Below, piece by piece: positions 14,999-16,914 of a DNA stretch of 16,914 bases. A program made the position numbers and the translations under genes. The notes under the pieces were generated by a model. The model worked only from the letters and a program-made list of their open reading frames with translations, was not told the origin of the DNA and did not search any database. Origin of the DNA: Entamoeba histolytica HM-1:IMSS (Eukaryota; Evosea; Mastigamoebida; Endamoebidae); contig NW_001915166.1 in NCBI RefSeq assembly GCF_000208925.1, positions 1-16,914 on the forward strand. Direction: 5' to 3'. Numbering within the stretch: the stretch's first letter is position 1; every line of letters starts with the position of its first letter.

Positions 14999-16684
14999 TT
15001 CTTACTTTTCTTATTTTTCTCAGTTCTTTTTTTTTAATTTTCATTTAATATTTATTCTTTAATAATCTCATTTTAAGTCTTGATAATAATGTCTATTGTT
15101 ATTGGAACAATGAATTTCTTTACTTTTTCTCACTAGGCATTGAAAATTTTGTTTTATACAACATTGTAGTAATATTTATTTTATTGATAAAAACTATGAC
15201 TCATTGAATATTCATTATTTCCTTTTAAGAATCTACAATTTTTCAATCCTTTCTTTCAAATTCTTCAAATCCATATCTCTTTCATTTGTTTTGATCAATA
15301 CATTTGAAAAAATAAGGAAATTATTGAAATTCAAAAAAGAAGTATTAATAAAGCTTCCATTAAATGAATAAGTTAAATGATGATATCCCAATAACCAGAA
15401 GTGAAATTAAAAATTGATAAAATAACAAACATTTCTAAAATGATGATTATAGTTTTAATACAACATTGATTTAAATGAAACACACAACTTTCACTAATTT
15501 TAATAATCTAATTTTTACAATTAACTCTGACTAACAAATTGTTTAATCAATCATACTTTTATTTAGTTCAACAAATATTAATTCAACAGAATGGTGTATC
15601 TTATATTTGATACATTTTATTTATTAAAAAAATATAAATAATTCGAATGGCATGAAATAGAATGTAATGAATATATCATTGAATTTGAATCTTTTGAATT
15701 TCTATCTATTATTTTAAAATTTTATTCTCTATTAAAATTGGTGTATTTTCTTGTTTGATAAATTGTGTTGTGTATTAATAATTATATCAAAAAACTGTTA
15801 TATCAATTATTTTAAATAGACAATATTTATTTAATATTATTCTATTTATTTTCATTTAATTAACACAATTAACAAATTGTCATTATATATCCTATATCCA
15901 GTATTGTATTAAACTAATTTAAAACATGTTATTCGATATTTATTGTTCTGAATTTAAATAAACATCTAACAAAGAGTCATCATTCAAAAATAAGAATAAA
16001 TCTAAAGCAAGATAATAATGGAATAAAAATACTAACAGAAAGAAATTGTAAGAAAAAGAAGTAAAAATAACACTAAAATGAATAACTGGCATAAATATTG
16101 AAATAAACTCAATTATAATTATTCATCTCTTATTTCATTTTGTTCAATTATTCAATTTCTTATTATAATTACTAAAACAATGTTTTAATTAAAGTCAAAC
16201 AATTGAACTTCAACTTATCTTAATAATGAAATAATATTTGTTAAACAACAATTAAAATAAAAAAAAGACAATGAACATGTGTCATTCATATTAAAAGTAA
16301 GTATTAAAACAAAATAAAATGAACAATGATAGAATAAATAATAGAGATAAAAGAAATGATTTGAATGAAGTTAGTAATAATAAGAAGGATATATAATAAT
16401 AAAGTGATAGAGTTAAAATACTTTAATTTATTTAATAAAGACAATAATGTAAATAAAATCAGAGTATATTCAAAATAAATAATAGTTGTGTTAATGTGTA
16501 TTGACAGTTTGTTATATAAATAAAATGAATTAAACAAATAATAAAAATCTAATGTTTTTAATGATAAAATGAAAGTTACAGATAAACTAAGTTTAAAATG
16601 CAAAAAGATGAAATGAAAATAATACCATCAATAATTTACATTAAATATGATATAATCTTGTATGAAAATATTGATAGAAATGAA
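14999..16684. other. AT-rich intergenic region, no gene recognised
   Basis: About 1.7 kb between two divergent genes. Apart from the promoter-proximal bases at each end, it contains only short, stop-ridden frames in all directions. The longest minus-strand frame (16304-16603) has no ATG and is a low-complexity Leu/Ile/Tyr/Phe string. No LINE or SINE motif of the kind seen at 1300-3493, no tRNA-like fold and no tandem repeat was noticed. Confidence 0.55.
15022..15050 (-). promoter_or_regulatory. Core promoter of the exchanger gene (TATTAAA plus GAACT)
   Basis: On the minus strand TATTAAA (15050-15044) is followed by AAAAGAACTG with GAACT at 15026-15022. The ATG at 14998 is 23 nt further on. 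The expected start of transcription, about 30 nt after the TATA-like box, falls near 15015, giving a leader of about 15-20 nt. This supports 14998 as the true gene start and hence the intron model. Confidence 0.5.
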
Positions 16685-16715
16685 TATTTAAAAGAATAAA
16701 TGAAAGTAATTGAAC
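16685..16715 (+). promoter_or_regulatory. Core promoter of the gene at the right edge
   Basis: AATATTTAAAAG has TATTTAAA at 16685-16692, a near match to the Entamoeba GTATTTAAAG box, and TTGAACAAA has GAAC at 16712-16715. With the usual offset transcription would begin at about 16715, giving a leader of roughly 11 nt before the ATG at 16726. A short out-of-frame ATG at 16700 would lie upstream of the transcript. Confidence 0.55.
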
Positions 16716-16725
16716 AAATACACAA

Positions 16726-16914
16726 ATGAATAAAGTATCAGAAGAACCAAAAGGTAGTGAAATAAGTAAAGATGGAGTGACAAGTACAGAAGAAGAACGA
16801 ATTGAAAACAGTAAAACAAAACAAACAAATGAACAAGAACAAACTACAAATCCAAAGAGTAAAATGACTGAAGGGGTTAGTGCAGAAGAAAGTGCAGAAG
16901 CAGAAAGTAAGAAG
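16726..16914 (+). CDS. N-terminal part of a hydrophilic Glu/Ser/Lys-rich protein (runs off the window)
   Basis: An ATG is followed by 62 further codons without a stop up to the last base. The base composition changes sharply here: the frame is rich in GAA, AGT, AAA and ACA codons, unlike the stop-filled DNA before it. The peptide begins MNKVSEEPKGSEISKDG and continues Glu/Ser/Thr/Lys/Gln-rich, with an Ala/Glu stretch (SAEESAEAESKK) at the edge. There is no signal peptide or hydrophobic segment, so an intrinsically disordered cytosolic or nuclear N-terminus is likely. Function cannot be given from this fragment. The TATTTAAA and GAAC elements just upstream support a genuine start. Confidence 0.65.
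   Translation, partial: MNKVSEEPKGSEISKDGVTSTEEERIENSKTKQTNEQEQTTNPKSKMTEGVSAEESAEAESKK

Noticed and set aside
16304..16603. 99-codon minus-strand frame resembling a membrane protein
   Set aside because: It begins at TTG and contains no ATG. Its Leu/Ile/Phe/Tyr content is what AT-rich minus-strand DNA gives by chance, and no promoter element precedes it.
1..16914. Defence system, CRISPR array, operon or mobile gene cluster
   Set aside because: The genes are eukaryotic, single-gene units with Entamoeba-type promoters and one spliceosomal intron. The only repeats are a minisatellite, a diverged duplication and SINE internal repeats, none with CRISPR spacing.

Overview
The window is nuclear DNA of an amoeba of the genus Entamoeba, most likely the E. 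histolytica group (histolytica, dispar or nuttalli). The base composition is extremely AT-rich and genes are closely packed. Start codons sit only a few nucleotides below TATTTAAA- or TATTAAA-like boxes and GAAC motifs, which together form the known Entamoeba core promoter. The one intron I could resolve is 54 nt and runs from GTTTGT to TAG, the Entamoeba splice signature. A SINE with 27-bp internal repeats lies beside a decayed LINE, also typical of the genus. The species cannot be settled from the sequence alone.

Bases 1-3500 are a transposon-rich intergenic stretch. A diverged direct duplication (about 131-350 and 1014-1304) carries a 15-bp-periodic array that reads on the minus strand like a short, decayed pentapeptide-repeat protein. 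It is followed by a 5'-truncated, multiply mutated LINE remnant (about 1300-2832, plus strand, reverse transcriptase C-terminus plus restriction-like endonuclease) and then by an apparently full-length SINE of about 550 bp (about 2943-3493). The SINE ends about 50 nt before the start of a long gene.

Bases 3543-12648 are the core. They hold a 1342-residue UBR-box/RING E3 ubiquitin ligase and an 871-residue importin-7/8-type transport receptor, both on plus. On minus lies a 336-residue SANT/Myb-like protein with a C-terminal region resembling DUF3755, and divergent from it is a degenerate medium-chain dehydrogenase-like protein whose true start is the ATG at 11611.

Bases 12843-14998 hold two minus-strand membrane-protein genes. 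One is a 119-residue secreted/type I PSI-domain protein. The other is a CaCA-superfamily cation/Ca2+ exchanger. Its open reading frame appears N-terminally truncated, but removing a 54-nt intron restores a 532-residue protein with both alpha-repeat regions and, unusually, a PH domain in the large cytoplasmic loop.

Bases 14999-16725 are AT-rich intergenic DNA with nothing recognisable. The window ends inside a plus-strand gene (from 16726) encoding a hydrophilic, Glu/Ser/Lys-rich N-terminus.

The genes are housekeeping or regulatory functions (protein turnover, nuclear import, transcription, ion transport) with no sign of an operon or a joint pathway. I see no defence system, CRISPR array or biosynthetic cluster. 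The most notable items are the PH-containing exchanger with its intron, the SANT/DUF3755-like gene, and the SINE sitting where the UBR gene's promoter should be.
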